Below are positions 14,480-26,500 of a stretch of 64,000 bases of DNA, one piece after another (the first letter of the stretch is position 1; the number at the start of each line of letters is the position of its first letter). The notes beneath the pieces were generated by a model. It saw only the letters and a list, made by a program, of their open reading frames with translations, did no database searches and was not told the DNA's origin. The stretch is from Istiophorus platypterus. Taxonomy: Eukaryota; Chordata; Actinopteri; Istiophoriformes; Istiophoridae. Position numbers and translations under genes: made by a program. The stretch covers positions 10,796,911-10,860,910 of the forward strand of contig CM029121.1 in assembly GCA_016859345.1 (NCBI GenBank), in the 5' to 3' direction.

Positions 14480-14984
14480 CGCCACACGTGGCTTGTTCTG
14501 CTGCTGTTGAGATGTAGGTTCTCACACATCTGGGCCGCGATAAGAGCTAAATAAGTGATCTCAAACGAAATTAAAGATGGGGATTGTTTTACTGGAACTG
14601 GAGAAGGTAGGATTGTGGAAGAGACCAGCAAACGGGCTACTGAGAACAAGGGCCCGTCCTTTCCACCGCCCGCCCCTTGGCCACCTCCTGGTTCTGCTTC
14701 AGAAATCCGTGTTACATCCACTTCCTCTTCTTCTCCTTCCTCGTCTTTCTTGTGATCGGGATTTTCTCCCGGTGTCTAAAAGAGGCCGTCACACAGAAGA
14801 TGCGCGCCGCACGGCACCGCGCCGCACCGCACCGCACGGCACCGCGCCGCACCGCATCCCCACCTCGGACGTGACACACGACACGAGCGGCGGCCACGGA
14901 CCCACCCGAGCTCATTAGCATGTGCGCACGTAACGCGCACGCAGGAAGCCGCCTTTAAATAGCGGGAGACGGCGCTTCCGCGGC
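14480..14984 (+). promoter_or_regulatory. ldha promoter with TATA box and HRE-like cores
   Basis: A TATA-like TTTAAATAG lies at 14954-14962, in a GC-rich setting just before the inferred first exon. Four hypoxia-response cores (RCGTG, either strand) occur upstream: 14485, 14869, 14927-14931 (minus) and 14937-14941 (minus). The last two are about 10 bp apart and close to the TATA box. Mammalian LDHA promoters are HIF-1 targets through the same core. A GC-rich repeat built on CACCG sits at 14804-14856. The start site (about 14985) is inferred from TATA spacing. Confidence 0.6.
14804..14856. repeat. CACCG-type GC-rich short tandem repeat in the ldha promoter
   Basis: Imperfect repetition of GCACCGC / GCGCCGC words, about 100 bp upstream of the TATA-like box. 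It causes Arg/Thr/Ala-repeat open frames on both strands that are not genes. Confidence 0.85.
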
Positions 14985-15062
14985 ACCACTTCTGCGGAAG
15001 AGCTGCACTCAGGAGCGGACACATTCCAGCCCGGCCTCCGCCTTTCTAACTGAGCTCCAAAG
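14985..15062 (+). other. ldha: ldha noncoding exon 1 (5' UTR)
   Basis: The exon starts about 25-30 bases after the TATA-like box (start approximate) and ends at a strong donor, CCAAAG|gtaaga, at 15062/15063. The next exon begins shortly before the ATG at 17344, behind the acceptor ttcctcag, so exon 1 would be wholly 5' UTR, as in other vertebrate LDHA genes. Intron 1 is then about 2.3 kb. Confidence 0.6.
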
Positions 15063-16111
15063 GTAAGAACCCCGAGGACGGGCCCCGGGCCGAGGCCCCG
15101 GGCTTTGCTTCATTTTTGTAAATTTATTTATTTATTTATATCGCCTCGCCAACCTGATGCGCATTCTGAGCTGATACAGAGAGAGAGAGGGGCGTGTCGC
15201 GGTGCGCCGCGGCACAGGCGCTGCGGGGTTGTCAACCAAGTGGGCATCGGTTTCAATCCCACCTTGGTTGTCACGGAGTTTAGTTTGGGTGAAACGGCGC
15301 AGTGGGAGCGACGTCTGGTCTGTGAACTCGCTACCTGTTGCACCAGCGCTCATATCACCGGTAAATCCTGAATTATGTCCGTGCGTCCGGGACGTAATTA
15401 CGCGATGATACACAAGCGGCCTGTGCCGCTGGAGACCATCATCCAGACAGCGGCGGTCCTGGCGCACGAAGATGCACAGATCTGATATCACGGCCTACGA
15501 GGAAGCTGGTCTCAGTAAGACCAGAGCAGTGTGGGTGCTGCAGACAAAGTGCATTACCACTGGTTTAGTGCTTTGCCGGATCCACACGATCGTTACTTTA
15601 AGGAAGATTTTAAGTAATCAATATCCATCCACCATAGCACTTTGAGCAGCTTGCATTGCCCGATTAATCAAACTGATTGTGTTCTTGGCACAGTGTCATG
15701 AACATTTGTCGGTTGCAGTCCGTTGGTGACTCAGGTCTGACTGAATGCTCAGTCTAGTAAGTCTGGTGTTTCCTGCTGGTTAAATTTCCACAGAATGTGG
15801 AATTTATGAGGCAAATAAAAGTTTGGATAGAGTGACGTTTGATCACATGGTCTGGAGATTCAGTGGTGTGTTCACAGGCGACTGCAAAATAGTAATGTGA
15901 AAACCTCAGCCGCAGTAACTGAAACCCCGTCAGAGCTTAGTAAACCTTTACTGACCTGCTGGTGATCAAAGGAAGCAAATGTCAAAATGCGCTGGGAAAT
16001 ATGATCATACAAGCTTGCATAGAGTGGTTTTAGCCGTCCAAAGGTGTGTAACTGCTACTTATTTTAAGTCCCAGAAATTGATATAATCTAAACCTTGAAG
16101 TGAAAACCTCC

Positions 16112-16142
16112 ATCTCTCTCTCTCTCTCTCTTGCTCTGTCTT

Positions 16143-16178
<36 letters not shown>

Positions 16179-16191
16179 TTTCTTTCTTTTT

Positions 16192-16239
<48 letters not shown>

Positions 16240-16241
16240 TC
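16112..16241. repeat. Compound microsatellite (CT)n-(CA)n-(CTTT)n in ldha intron 1
   Basis: A CT run, then about 14 CA units (16147-16174), then about 15 CTTT units to 16241. The Lys-Lys-Glu-Arg frames on the minus strand are this repeat. Confidence 0.95.
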
Positions 16242-16714
16242 CAAACACATCATATTAAATGTCTTCAACTACTAATAATCCGACTTGTAATCCTCATTCA
16301 GTCAAGATACCAAGGAAGTAATTTGGCTAGTTTGTACAGCATATTGCGACAGTAAAGACAGGAACTCAGGCCACATATATATATAATCTTTTACTGTGAG
16401 GTAACAAAGTTTTCTCTTGTTAAGAGCAAACCCCATCTAACCTCAGGGTCAGGCCCTGCTATGTAGGAAGCGTTCAGCTCACCTCTGAGTAAGAGATAAT
16501 TGGATAAAGGGATATTTGGTATGACTGTACCACTTACCATTTTCTACTGTTGTGTGCAAACTCACCATGGAGAGGTTTCAGATATCCTCAAAAGGAAGTG
16601 GTTAGTGTATTAATCCCCTACTTGCTACTCTCCACTCTACATAGTCATGCTCCCAATGTAATCCCCTGCAAGCATGAGCACCAAGCCATGGCAGCCCAAC
16701 CAGGAAACCTAAAT

Positions 16715-16838
16715 ACTATTATGTGACGTCAGTTGGAGGCTCTATAGTATTATGTGACGTCATTTGGAGGCTCTATAGTATTATGTGACGTCAGTTGGAG
16801 GGTCTATAGTATTATGTGACGTCATTTGGAGGGTCTGT
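16715..16838 (+). repeat. Four-copy 31-bp minisatellite, each unit with a perfect CRE palindrome
   Basis: Four tandem copies of a 31-bp unit, each holding TATTATGTGACGTCA followed by a GTTGGAGG or TTTGGAGG variant. The palindrome TGACGTCA lies at 16724-16731, 16755-16762, 16786-16793 and 16817-16824, exactly 31 bp apart, close to three helical turns. The base after the CRE alternates G, T, G, T, which suggests a 62-bp unit that itself duplicated. It lies in ldha intron 1, about 1.7 kb downstream of the start site and 0.5 kb before the coding start. TGACGTCA is the binding site of CREB/ATF proteins; binding here is inference. Confidence 0.95.
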
Positions 16839-17343
16839 GCTTCACGCAGATGGGATGCAGTCCTTTTTCAAGGCGGTGGTTTCCATGGAGACCTAAACCC
16901 ATTTATGGAATTTAAGGTTGTGGTAGATTCAGAGGTATGAAACTGGGACTTGTGGTTGGTAGATGTTGAGTTTTTGGGTTAAGGAAAGGGAAAGGATACA
17001 CTTTCTTTACTGTAATGGTGATGAAATAGAAGGGAAATCTATGTATGACTCAGTCATTTTGGCATGGGAAAGTCACAAACACCCTTGTGTGAGCCTGCTA
17101 GTAGTTGCCACATACATTATGCAGCTGTACTTTACTACCTCTCTTTCCACTCTCGCCCTTCCCCTTTTTTTCTTTTAAAACTTTCCGGGCCTTCTTACCT
17201 ACTTTTTGTACCACCTCCTTCTCATTTGGTCGTCCTCCTTTCCCCTTGTCCTCCCATGTTCTCTCCTGAATTTGGCCTTTGTGTAACGTGTGGCTCTTTT
17301 CTCTGTCCTTCGCCATCTTTCCGTGTGTCTCCAATTTCCTCAG

Positions 17344-17515
17344 ATGTCTACCAAGGAGAAGCTGATTGGCCATGTGATGAAGGAGGAGCCTGTTGGCACC
17401 AGGAACAAGGTGACGGTGGTGGGTGTCGGCATGGTGGGCATGGCCTCCGCCATCAGCGTACTGCTCAAGGTGAGACAGAAAGAGAGAGTGGAGTAGTGGG
17501 GAGAAAGAATTGGGG

Positions 17516-17561
<46 letters not shown>

Positions 17562-20500
17562 AGTGTTGAAATGAACAAATAGAAAGTAGGGGAAAGTAGA
17601 TAGCATGATAGCTTCTAAGGTGAATATGTTGAAATACAGGGTTTTTACAGTATTAACTACATGGATGGGTGTAAGGGGCTTAAATAAACCCTTGAGAATT
17701 ACAGACCTAGCCATGAATCAATGAATGAATGAATAAGCAAATCCACTGCAAAACTACTAACATTATAAGGTTATGCAAAATAGTGTCTGACCTGAGAAGC
17801 CCCAAAAGGTCTACATTAAACACAACAGGAAAACACAACAGAAAAGAAAATTTAACTATCCCTTACATTGTCCTGTTCTATCTGAATAGTTTAGCTGGAT
17901 CTCTGCTAGTGGACGAACAACAGAGGCTAAAAGAAACAAGGTCATAGGTCTTAAAACTGATAATTGTGCTAATTAGCTAAGGCAAGGTAATAGTATTGAT
18001 ATTCACTTTTATATCCATATTATTTACTGGGAATAATACAGAGGTCAGCCATTTCTGAAGTGTGTGGTGAGTTGTCAGACTTACTTACTGTGTGTCTGTA
18101 ATCAGGACTTGTGCGATGAGCTGGCCCTGGTTGATGTGATGGAGGACAAGTTGAAGGGTGAGGTCATGGACCTGCAGCACGGATCCCTGTTCCTCAAGAC
18201 GCACAAGATTGTGGCTGACAAAGGTGAAAATTTGTGAAAAAAACTACAGTCTTTGACTGCTGAAAAATGAGCTCAATACAGAATGACCCATACAGAAACT
18301 GTTATTCTGTGGCTGCATCAGAACACTCTTTTTATCACTTTGCCAGACTACAGTGTGACAGCCCACTCCAGGGTGGTGGTCGTGACTGCTGGTGCCCGCC
18401 AGCAGGAGGGCGAGAGCCGTCTCAACCTGGTGCAGCGCAATGTCAACATCTTCAAGTTTATCATCCCCAACATCGTCAAGTACAGCCCTCACTGCATCAT
18501 CTTGGTTGTCTCTAACCCAGGTTAGACTGAAGGGAGTGTGAATGAGGGAGGGCGGATGGAAATGTGAGAAGCGAAGGTGTGGTGCAGTTTAAGTCGAAGG
18601 GGGATTCGAGAAATTTATGTGATTTTATATGATGTTAAAACCTGTAGCTCACTGCAGATAAAGGGCTGATCATTTCTCCTCTCATTCCCCACCCTCCCAG
18701 TGGACATCCTGACCTACGTGGCCTGGAAGCTAAGCGGTTTCCCCCGTCACCGCGTCATTGGCTCTGGCACCAACCTGGACTCTGCCCGTTTCAGGCACCT
18801 CATGGGAGAGAAGCTCCACATTCACCCATCCAGCTGCCACGGCTGGATCATCGGAGAGCATGGAGACTCCAGTGGTATGCAGCTTCGACTAAAAATAAAA
18901 TCTCAGCTAGTCGTCTTCTGTAGCTGTTTGTTGTGCTGTGGCAAATCATTTAAATAAGCCACATCATTTGCATTTTGTGGCATGATTGCCTTTCTGTATG
19001 CAACTTTTTAAAAAAAATTTTGGTCAAGATTAAGTAACTGATCACTGTTTTTATGTTTGTTTATCATAGTGCCTGTGTGGAGCGGTGTGAATGTTGCTGG
19101 AGTTTCTCTGCAGGGCCTCAACCCAAAAATGGGGATTGAGGGAGACGCTGAGCACTGGAAGGAGGTTCATAAGAAGGTGGTTGATGGGTGAGTACAGCTT
19201 CTTTTTCAGTAAACTGTCAATGAGCTGAAAGCTATGAAAAATCCCAACAGGCACAATTGAAGCCAGTGGAGATGGCAAGGCCTGACCTTAATTGAATACA
19301 TGACAATAATAAATCCTGACCAAAGAGAGGTTTTCCTCTCAAATTAATGATTTAAATAAAGCCTATCCATTGTAACCATTCAGTATTGCTACATTGGTTA
19401 CTGTAAACTTTGATATTGCACCATTATTTCATTGTCCGTCAGACAGGCAGTCGAACTTATCTTGCTCTAGGTTTTCAGGGAGGTCAGTCATGTTCAACAT
19501 AATAAGCGATCTATGGTAGACTTTTGTAAAAGTTTCGGGTACAAAGGAAAGGATGTTCCACAGGAGAAGAGACTATCAGCAATGGTGCACCCCTTTCAGT
19601 GTGCATGGCCATCAGAGGGAAGGCCTTATTTTATCTGGAAATATTTGACACATTTTTAAAAGTTTGAAACAGGAGGACCTTGTTGTCGCTTCATGTTTCT
19701 CTTCGGAGTTAGTTTGAAGGCTTTTGAAACTGTACTTTATATCTTGGATATGAGTTTGTTTTGCACGGCCTTCCCCTCAAGTTCATTCACATAACTCATG
19801 CGAACCAGATTTATTTTTGACCTTCTCTGCATGCATGCATACATCAAGCACAGCCCAGTAGTGTTTCTGGAGTGACAATGATAAACTTCCCCAAAAAACA
19901 GCATTACATACTGAACTTAAACAAGGGTTCTTGTTGCGCTCATGGTGATTAAAAAGCTTAATTCTCAGCATGAAAACATCTGGAATGAAGATGGATGAGG
20001 GATATAAGAGGAAATTGACAAAGTAGGAGGACCTGCAGTCCCAAATACCAAAGCAGACAGCTGGACAGCCCGATTTTCTCTTCAGTCCAGGACATGTGCA
20101 GTTCTCACTGTTTTCTTATTGCTTGTGTGCACTGTAGAGCCTATGATGTTATTAAGCTGAAGGGCTACACTTCCTGGGCCATTGGCATGTCTGTGGCTGA
20201 CCTGGTGGAAAGCATCCTGAAGAACCTGCACAAAGTGCACCCGGTGTCCACACTGGTTAAGGTGAGGACCCTTGGAGCAAGCCATAAATATCACTTTTGT
20301 GCAAATCGTAGATGAGGATATAAACCTGTTTATTGATTTATTATAGTATTATTAAAAAAAAACAACCCTGTAGATTCTGAAGATGAGTTATGAGTTGACC
20401 TGCTCACCCTGCCCTATTTTTTTTTCCCCCTTCCCTTTTGCTTTCAGGGCATGCATGGAGTGAAGGATGAGGTCTTCCTGAGTATCCCCTCTGTCCTGGG

Positions 20501-20612
20501 TAACAGCGGCCTGACGGATGTCATCCACATGACACTGAAGCCCGAAGAGGAGAAGCAGCTGGTGAAGAGTGCTGAGACCCTTTGGGGTGTACAGAAGGAG
20601 CTCACCCTGTGA
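17344..20612 (+). CDS. ldha: L-lactate dehydrogenase A chain
   Basis: Cytosolic, tetrameric enzyme that interconverts pyruvate and lactate with NADH/NAD+. Seven coding exons: 17344-17469, 18106-18223, 18347-18520, 18701-18874, 19070-19187, 20138-20261, 20448-20612. They total 999 bp and encode 332 residues, the usual LDHA length, with the exon sizes 118/174/174/118/124 typical of vertebrate LDH. Visible features: NAD-binding GVGMVG at residues 27-32, the NAD-selecting Asp52, the substrate loop GARQQEGESR with Gln100 and Arg106, and catalytic Asp166, Arg169 and His193 (GEHGDSS). The N-terminus MSTKEKLIGHVMKEEP and the segment KLSGFPRHRVIGSGTNLDSA match fish LDHA rather than LDHB. The first ATG of the spliced exon is used. 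All introns are GT-AG. Nothing is broken. Confidence 0.97.
17519..17560. repeat. (TG)n microsatellite in ldha intron 2
   Basis: About 21 TG units, 50 bases after the donor of the first coding exon. Confidence 0.95.
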
Positions 20613-21745
20613 GGAGTGCTCCTCTGAATTCTCCAATCTGCCCCAAAACCACACCAAACGCTGTGGTTAAACCCAACCTGCTGTACTTTGTGTGTCCCTC
20701 ACGGCAACGGGCTAATGAGACCTTCTGAGTATCTAAAAAGGCCAAGTGCTTGTAGCTAAACCAGCGGAAGCTAGATTTTACCTTTTTAGATATTCACGCA
20801 TGGGTGTCATTTTCCTTTGCTGTCTCCCACCTGCCTTCCTCCCTTCATGACTGAATTTTCAAAAACACAACTGATACCTTTAGCCTTTGATCCCAGCCTG
20901 TGTTGAAGAGAGGAGATGTCTATTTGTCGTCATGTCTATACATCAGTCATAAGGACTTTACATATTGGCGTATATCCTCTATGTACTGTATGTTACTGTA
21001 CAATGTTGCTATTTCTTCTGTACACTCCTTGTTCATAGTTGGTATGTATCCTGTTTTCTGTGATTGCTGCCAGTTGGTTTTCTTTCCACTTGGTAATCTC
21101 TGTTTATTTTTTTCATTGAGTAAATGGAGACATTCCATTCTCTATGAGGAAGGCTTCCTATCCCCCTAGAGTCACAACAACACTGCTGCATGTATCACTG
21201 GGCAAAAATCCTGTGATACCAAAGTACCGAATAACTTGAGCAAAGCAATGCTACATTTACTGGTTGGCATTGAAGCCTTTTTAAACAAACTCTCAACCAC
21301 AAGTGCACTGATAGAAATACAGTTTAGAAGGCATGATGCTGACAAGGATAAATCTAAGAATTAAAGAGGTTACTTACAAGGTGACTCAACTCAGCAAAGA
21401 GATAACAGAGAACCAATGGGAAAGGGTCAGCTGGGATCATGACCCAAGGTCAGGTTATGAATCAAAATAGAAGCTAACAATCCTGAAGGTGGTGCTTATT
21501 TTCAAACCCAAAAATACTCTCAAAGTTTTTCGTATTTATTGTACTCCACCTGACTCAAAAAAAGTATATCAAGAGAACATAATGCTATTATAACTGTTAA
21601 TACTGTTAACATCCATTTATGCATTACTGTTACATTAGATATGGTCAATCACTCACTGACTCACTAAGGAACTGTACCTGTCATGGCAGCTGGATATTGA
21701 TTTTCATTTGCCGTTACATCAAATAAATCTGCCAGGATAATGATA
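20613..21745 (+). other. ldha: ldha 3' UTR with polyA signal
   Basis: After the TGA at 20610-20612 there is no further coding signal. The first well-placed AATAAA on the plus strand is at 21722-21727, giving a 3' UTR of about 1.1 kb. The exact cleavage site is not visible. Confidence 0.55.
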
Positions 21746-22370
21746 CAAGTCTGTCCTTTGTCGTTTCCTGGGGTTGCCATCCAACCTAGCAAAAGGGTGT
21801 TTGTATGTGTTTACTGGGCAGCTGACTCAGCTGCTGTCAGTGGACATCTATAGGTCAACACATGAGGCAGATTAGAGGTTTTGTGCAGGAGACTAAAATG
21901 TGGTCCTTAGCTTCTATGTGACACCTATGTACATAAGGCTAAGGCTGCTGAAAAATACCAGTATTTTAAAAAAAGAGACCGATCTGTGAAAACTAACCAC
22001 TGAATTCTAAAATACTGTCAATTAGAGCTGCTTTGAGTTTGTCCAAAAATTTGTGTGATGGACATAACACTTAGATGTAACTTCTGGGATTAATACCCTG
22101 TCAAACAATTATGAAAAATATATACTGAAATCAATGAAATAATATCAATGAGATGAATAGTTAAATCAGATTTCTTTTATTTTTACTGATTTACATAAAT
22201 CTACAGATATAAAAGAACAGGTGGCTGAATTGGAAACGAAAAAAAAATAACAGCAGATATTCTATCATACAATTCAAAGTGCATTTAGTAAAAGGCTAAT
22301 TTAAATGTGACCTGTTTTGCAAACTTTACATAAGTTAATTTTTGATTAGTACAATAGTTACTTTTGAACC
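21746..22370. other. Short convergent intergenic gap between ldha and tsg101
   Basis: AT-rich sequence between the two polyA regions. Two minus-strand AATAAA signals for tsg101 (TTTATT on the plus strand) lie at 22384-22389 and 22176-22181, so this gap may be as short as 0.4 kb. Nothing else is recognised. Confidence 0.5.
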
Positions 22371-23553
22371 CTCCAACACTGGCTTTATTCACAATGTTTT
22401 ACTGAAATCCTAAACCTTTCAGTAGGACTGAGAATAAGTGAATAGCACAAGAAAAATAGAAAAGTAAAAATACAGAATTTCCTTCGTATTACATTATAGA
22501 ATTAAGCATGTCAAGACCGCCACCCACCTTAATTAGAGACAGTGTACAGAGTAAAACAACTACTGTACATGACATGGCTGGTTAATGCAGTCAGACTGGA
22601 GGGCAGACCTGAGCAGCTGACAAAATGAAAGAACCTCACTCACACCATCATAAAGAGACACACAAATGAGGGAAAAATATAATAGTGTGGGCAAGTGGAT
22701 AGGAACTCAAATTCAGCTCATTAACAGACCCAAACAAGACTGAAGAAATACGGGCCAGGTCCATGTTTATCGTGACTTCTACTGTATGAAAAGCAATCCA
22801 TTTGACTCCATGGGTACTGAACATGACCTAGACCTCATACACCAATAAATCCTGCGGCTGAACCCCTATCCTTCCTTAAAGGTTTCCCTGGGCTTTATAC
22901 CAGAGTCTAACCTTTCCATTATGAGGGGTGTGGACCCATGGGCCTCTCTACAAAGCTACCAGCCCCTAGCAATTTGTGCTTACTAGCCAAATGACTTTGT
23001 CTGGCAAAGGGACTGCTAACGAACCTTTGGGCTACCCAGGAGTGCAGTATATACGGGTTGACTCATGCCAACCCAGTTATGCCACAAACACTCAGGGCAA
23101 GTGTCATATACACTATACACAGAATAAGTTCACACCTCACTTTTGCCAATATGGCGTGTGTCTTAAGCAGGTTTTTGGGTCAACCCCAGTACCTAGTTCA
23201 CAGCTTGGTGACAATTTTTTTTTTGTATTGGAGCACAAGAGTAAGGAGTGTTGTACCTGGGTCATAACTGGTAATACATGATGATTTCAAAGACGTATTT
23301 GGTCAGATCAAAATACAAATGTGTCACACTAAAACTGTGGACACGTAGTTTGAAATATCACTGTGATAAACAAGACAGTCCAATTCCTGGTAAGTTTTCC
23401 TCACAAGATTTCTGCCACAGATTTTACAGAGAATTTAAAACGGGAGCAGTGATTGAAATACATGAAAATATTAAAAGGGAATAAAAGAAAAGGAGGAAGA
23501 AGGGAGAGGAAGCGAGAATGATGATACCAAAGCTTCCAGATGGTCGGTTTGGG
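22371..23553 (-). other. tsg101: tsg101 3' UTR
   Basis: Follows the TGA at 23554-23556 on the minus strand. Minus-strand AATAAA signals at 22384-22389 and 22176-22181 would give UTRs of about 1.2-1.4 kb. The open frames on the plus strand in this stretch (22976-23484) have no family likeness. Confidence 0.5.
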
Positions 23554-26500
23554 TCAGTAAAGGTCACTAAGACCAGCAGTCTTGCGGGCTTTCTGCATAA
23601 GGGCACGAAGCTGGAACTGCTTCCTGGACAGAAGGCGTACATGCTGTAACAAAAGAGAATAAGAGTCAATAAAAGCCACAGAGGGCCAAAGTGTGTCCAT
23701 GCTTGTGTCTCTTATCATTTGCTTGTGCTGAAATAGTAACCTTGAGGAAGACCTCCAGGTCTATGACGCCCCTACGGAGGGCCTCTCCCAGATAAAAGAT
23801 AGTATCCTCGATTGCGTTTTCCTCAGCATACAGGTTCAGGATCTGTTTGTATAGCGGAGCGGTGGGCACGATGACGTCATCAATGTCATTGTTCTCTGAC
23901 TGGTTCTCCATCTTCTCCAAGGCCTCACTCAGCTCCTCATCCTTTCTCTTCAGCAGCTCGATGTTCCTGTCAACCTCAGTCTTGTGTAAACAATTACAGC
24001 CACATAGTTGTTTGTTATTTTTGTTATAGTGGAAAAGGTAACAATAGAAGAGAGAAAAAATAAGGACAAAATTTTGAAAAAAAAAAAAAAAAAAAAAAGG
24101 ATCTCTCACCACTTCCTGGTCAAGTCTTGAGACCATCTCCTCTAGTTTCTGATGTCCTTTCTTCAAGTCTTCCTCTGTTCGCTTCAGGGCGTCCAGCTCA
24201 GCCTGAGCTCTGTCCATCTCCTCCTTCATCCTCCAGCGAAGCTTGTCACTTACTGCTGAAATCAGAGATGCCCGGATGGTGTCCTCGCCAATTGTGCCAT
24301 CTCGGCTCGGACCTTAAATTGAAGAAGTTCAGAAGCGATGTGAGACAGGGAACAGTTGTTTAATGTGGAGTTGTTCTGCTTTTAATGTATGGCCACATAG
24401 CTCCTTACAAGCCACTGAATGTATGATGTATTTGGCAATACTGAGCTAGGTAACATTCTCTAGTATCACACGTCTAGATCAAATTCAAAGAAGCACCACA
24501 GAGATACAGTTGGGCCAGATGACCGAAATTTGTATGGGTAAGAAATTAAAGGAAAAAACAACTTGTGGCTTAGTAAAATTGGACACCGAAAAACTTTGGA
24601 ACACTACACAAGGGATGACCATCCTTCTTCCAAATTATAATCTCATATTTGATGTTTTAAAGATGGAGGTGAAGTGGGATTGTTTAAGATGTTGCTCCAA
24701 AATCTCCCAAATGCTTTCAGCTAGGTTGAGAATTGGTACTAGTGAATGGCACAGCATGACTCACATCCTTTTCAAATTGAAACCAGTGACCCCTTGTGGT
24801 CTGTATTGAGCTATCTACCTCTGTTATGCTTCTCCAATTATTTATTTACTACTTCATATGTTTTTTACAGTGGTATTTTATTGGACACTGAAAAGTTTAT
24901 TTATACTTCAATTTTCTCTAATATTTTGTTAACAAAAACATTTACATGGGAGTTACCAAAATAACAAATTCTAAGACTTTATCAGACAATAACCACCATT
25001 GTTAACTAAAGCTTGAAATGCTAAAAAATACTAGGTTATGTAAGTGTAAATACACTAATGGATGTCCTCAGACTTAAGACCTCCTCGTGGCCAGTCTGGA
25101 GTCAGCACTACAAATGTCAGAGTTAATCGTCCATGAGATCTGAGTAGCCTTAAGGCCAACCCATTTCTTCTTCTTCACTATATTTAGGAGATGGCTTATA
25201 TTCCTCCTGTATGCTGGTCCTTGACCAGCATTTCACTGGTGCTAACTGCTGTTGGGAGAGCAGAAGGGTCCCCTGATCATAGGTCTGTCTTTGTGTGAAG
25301 TTACCATTTCCATCCTAAATATAGCTCTGTGTGCCTCTGAAGTGTGGGGGTGTGGGGACTTGGAGGCGGGACTGTTCCTTTCCCATCAGGTCCATCCTAC
25401 CCTTCGACCTTTAATGCTCCCCACTCTAGTTACAGTAACGACCTTTCAGTGGCGGCTCAGCGCGCCACCGAAGTCAGACAGAGGGTGAGAGTTTGAGTCA
25501 GAAGGTCAAGTGTCTTGACTAAAGACCACAGAAGGGATGGAGGGTATTGTTTTGTCTGGGGTGAATTAACCTTTGGCTTAACACTGAATCACTGTATTAT
25601 ATTTTCAAAATGCACCAGAAAGTGTTAGGTAGAATATCACCATATAAATCACAATTTTCAAATCTTAAAAATGTGGAATTACATGTGGATCTAAAAGAGA
25701 GTAATGCATGGACAAATGCAGACAATGTGTTTGTAAAAACTTTTGAATCCAGTGCAAATTTCAATTTTCAAATGTACTCATGTGATAAGACAGAGATAAA
25801 GCGCCCTGAATACTAAGTATAATACATACCAGCTGTGGAGACTGGAGTCTGGGTTGTGTAGTGTGCAGGGCCTGTAGTGGCCGGGTAAGAGTTGCCCCCT
25901 GGGTACTGGTATCCTGGATAGCCTCTGCAAATAGTTATATAATCAACAAACAGTTATCACTGTAGATTTTCTACTTTCAAAGGTCTCAAACACCTATGTG
26001 TAACTCCTAAGATATAGATGCATAGATATAAATGATTTATAGATATAAATACAGATGTGTGATACGGTGCAGAAGCAACCATAAAGACAAACAAACCAGG
26101 TGAGGTTGGTTGGGAAGTTTAGTGTAGTTAGCTGGGGAGAGAGTTTTGAAAATTGTTTGGCAAACATCTTACCCTGGGCTAGGATTTTGGCCATAGGGTG
26201 ACATCGAAGGCATGCCAGGCATGTAAGACGCTGAGGTAAAATGAGAGAGCGAAACAATCACTCACACAGGACATACATCAAAATATTCTTCATCTCTTTC
26301 AGTCTCACAGACACAGTTACTGTCAGTTATAAGGGTGTGCTTTGAGCTCCATCTGGTGCTGAAGAAAATAAACGCATTATCTAAAACATGATGCAGGGAT
26401 TTTTTTTACTGAGTGGTGTTTCTAATGTTTAGTCAACCACCACTAATATAAATGGGGTGAACAGAAATATTACAAAACAGCTTTTTAAGAGGTGTTCAGG

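Noticed and set aside
15200..15345. tRNA-like B box GGTTTCAATCCC in ldha intron 1
   Set aside because: The only A-box-like word is about 10 bases away, too close, and no cloverleaf can be drawn; probably chance in GC-rich DNA.
17344..20612. LDHB instead of LDHA
   Set aside because: The N-terminus MSTKEKLIGHVMKEEP, the tail GVQKELTL and the neighbouring tsg101 all match LDHA.
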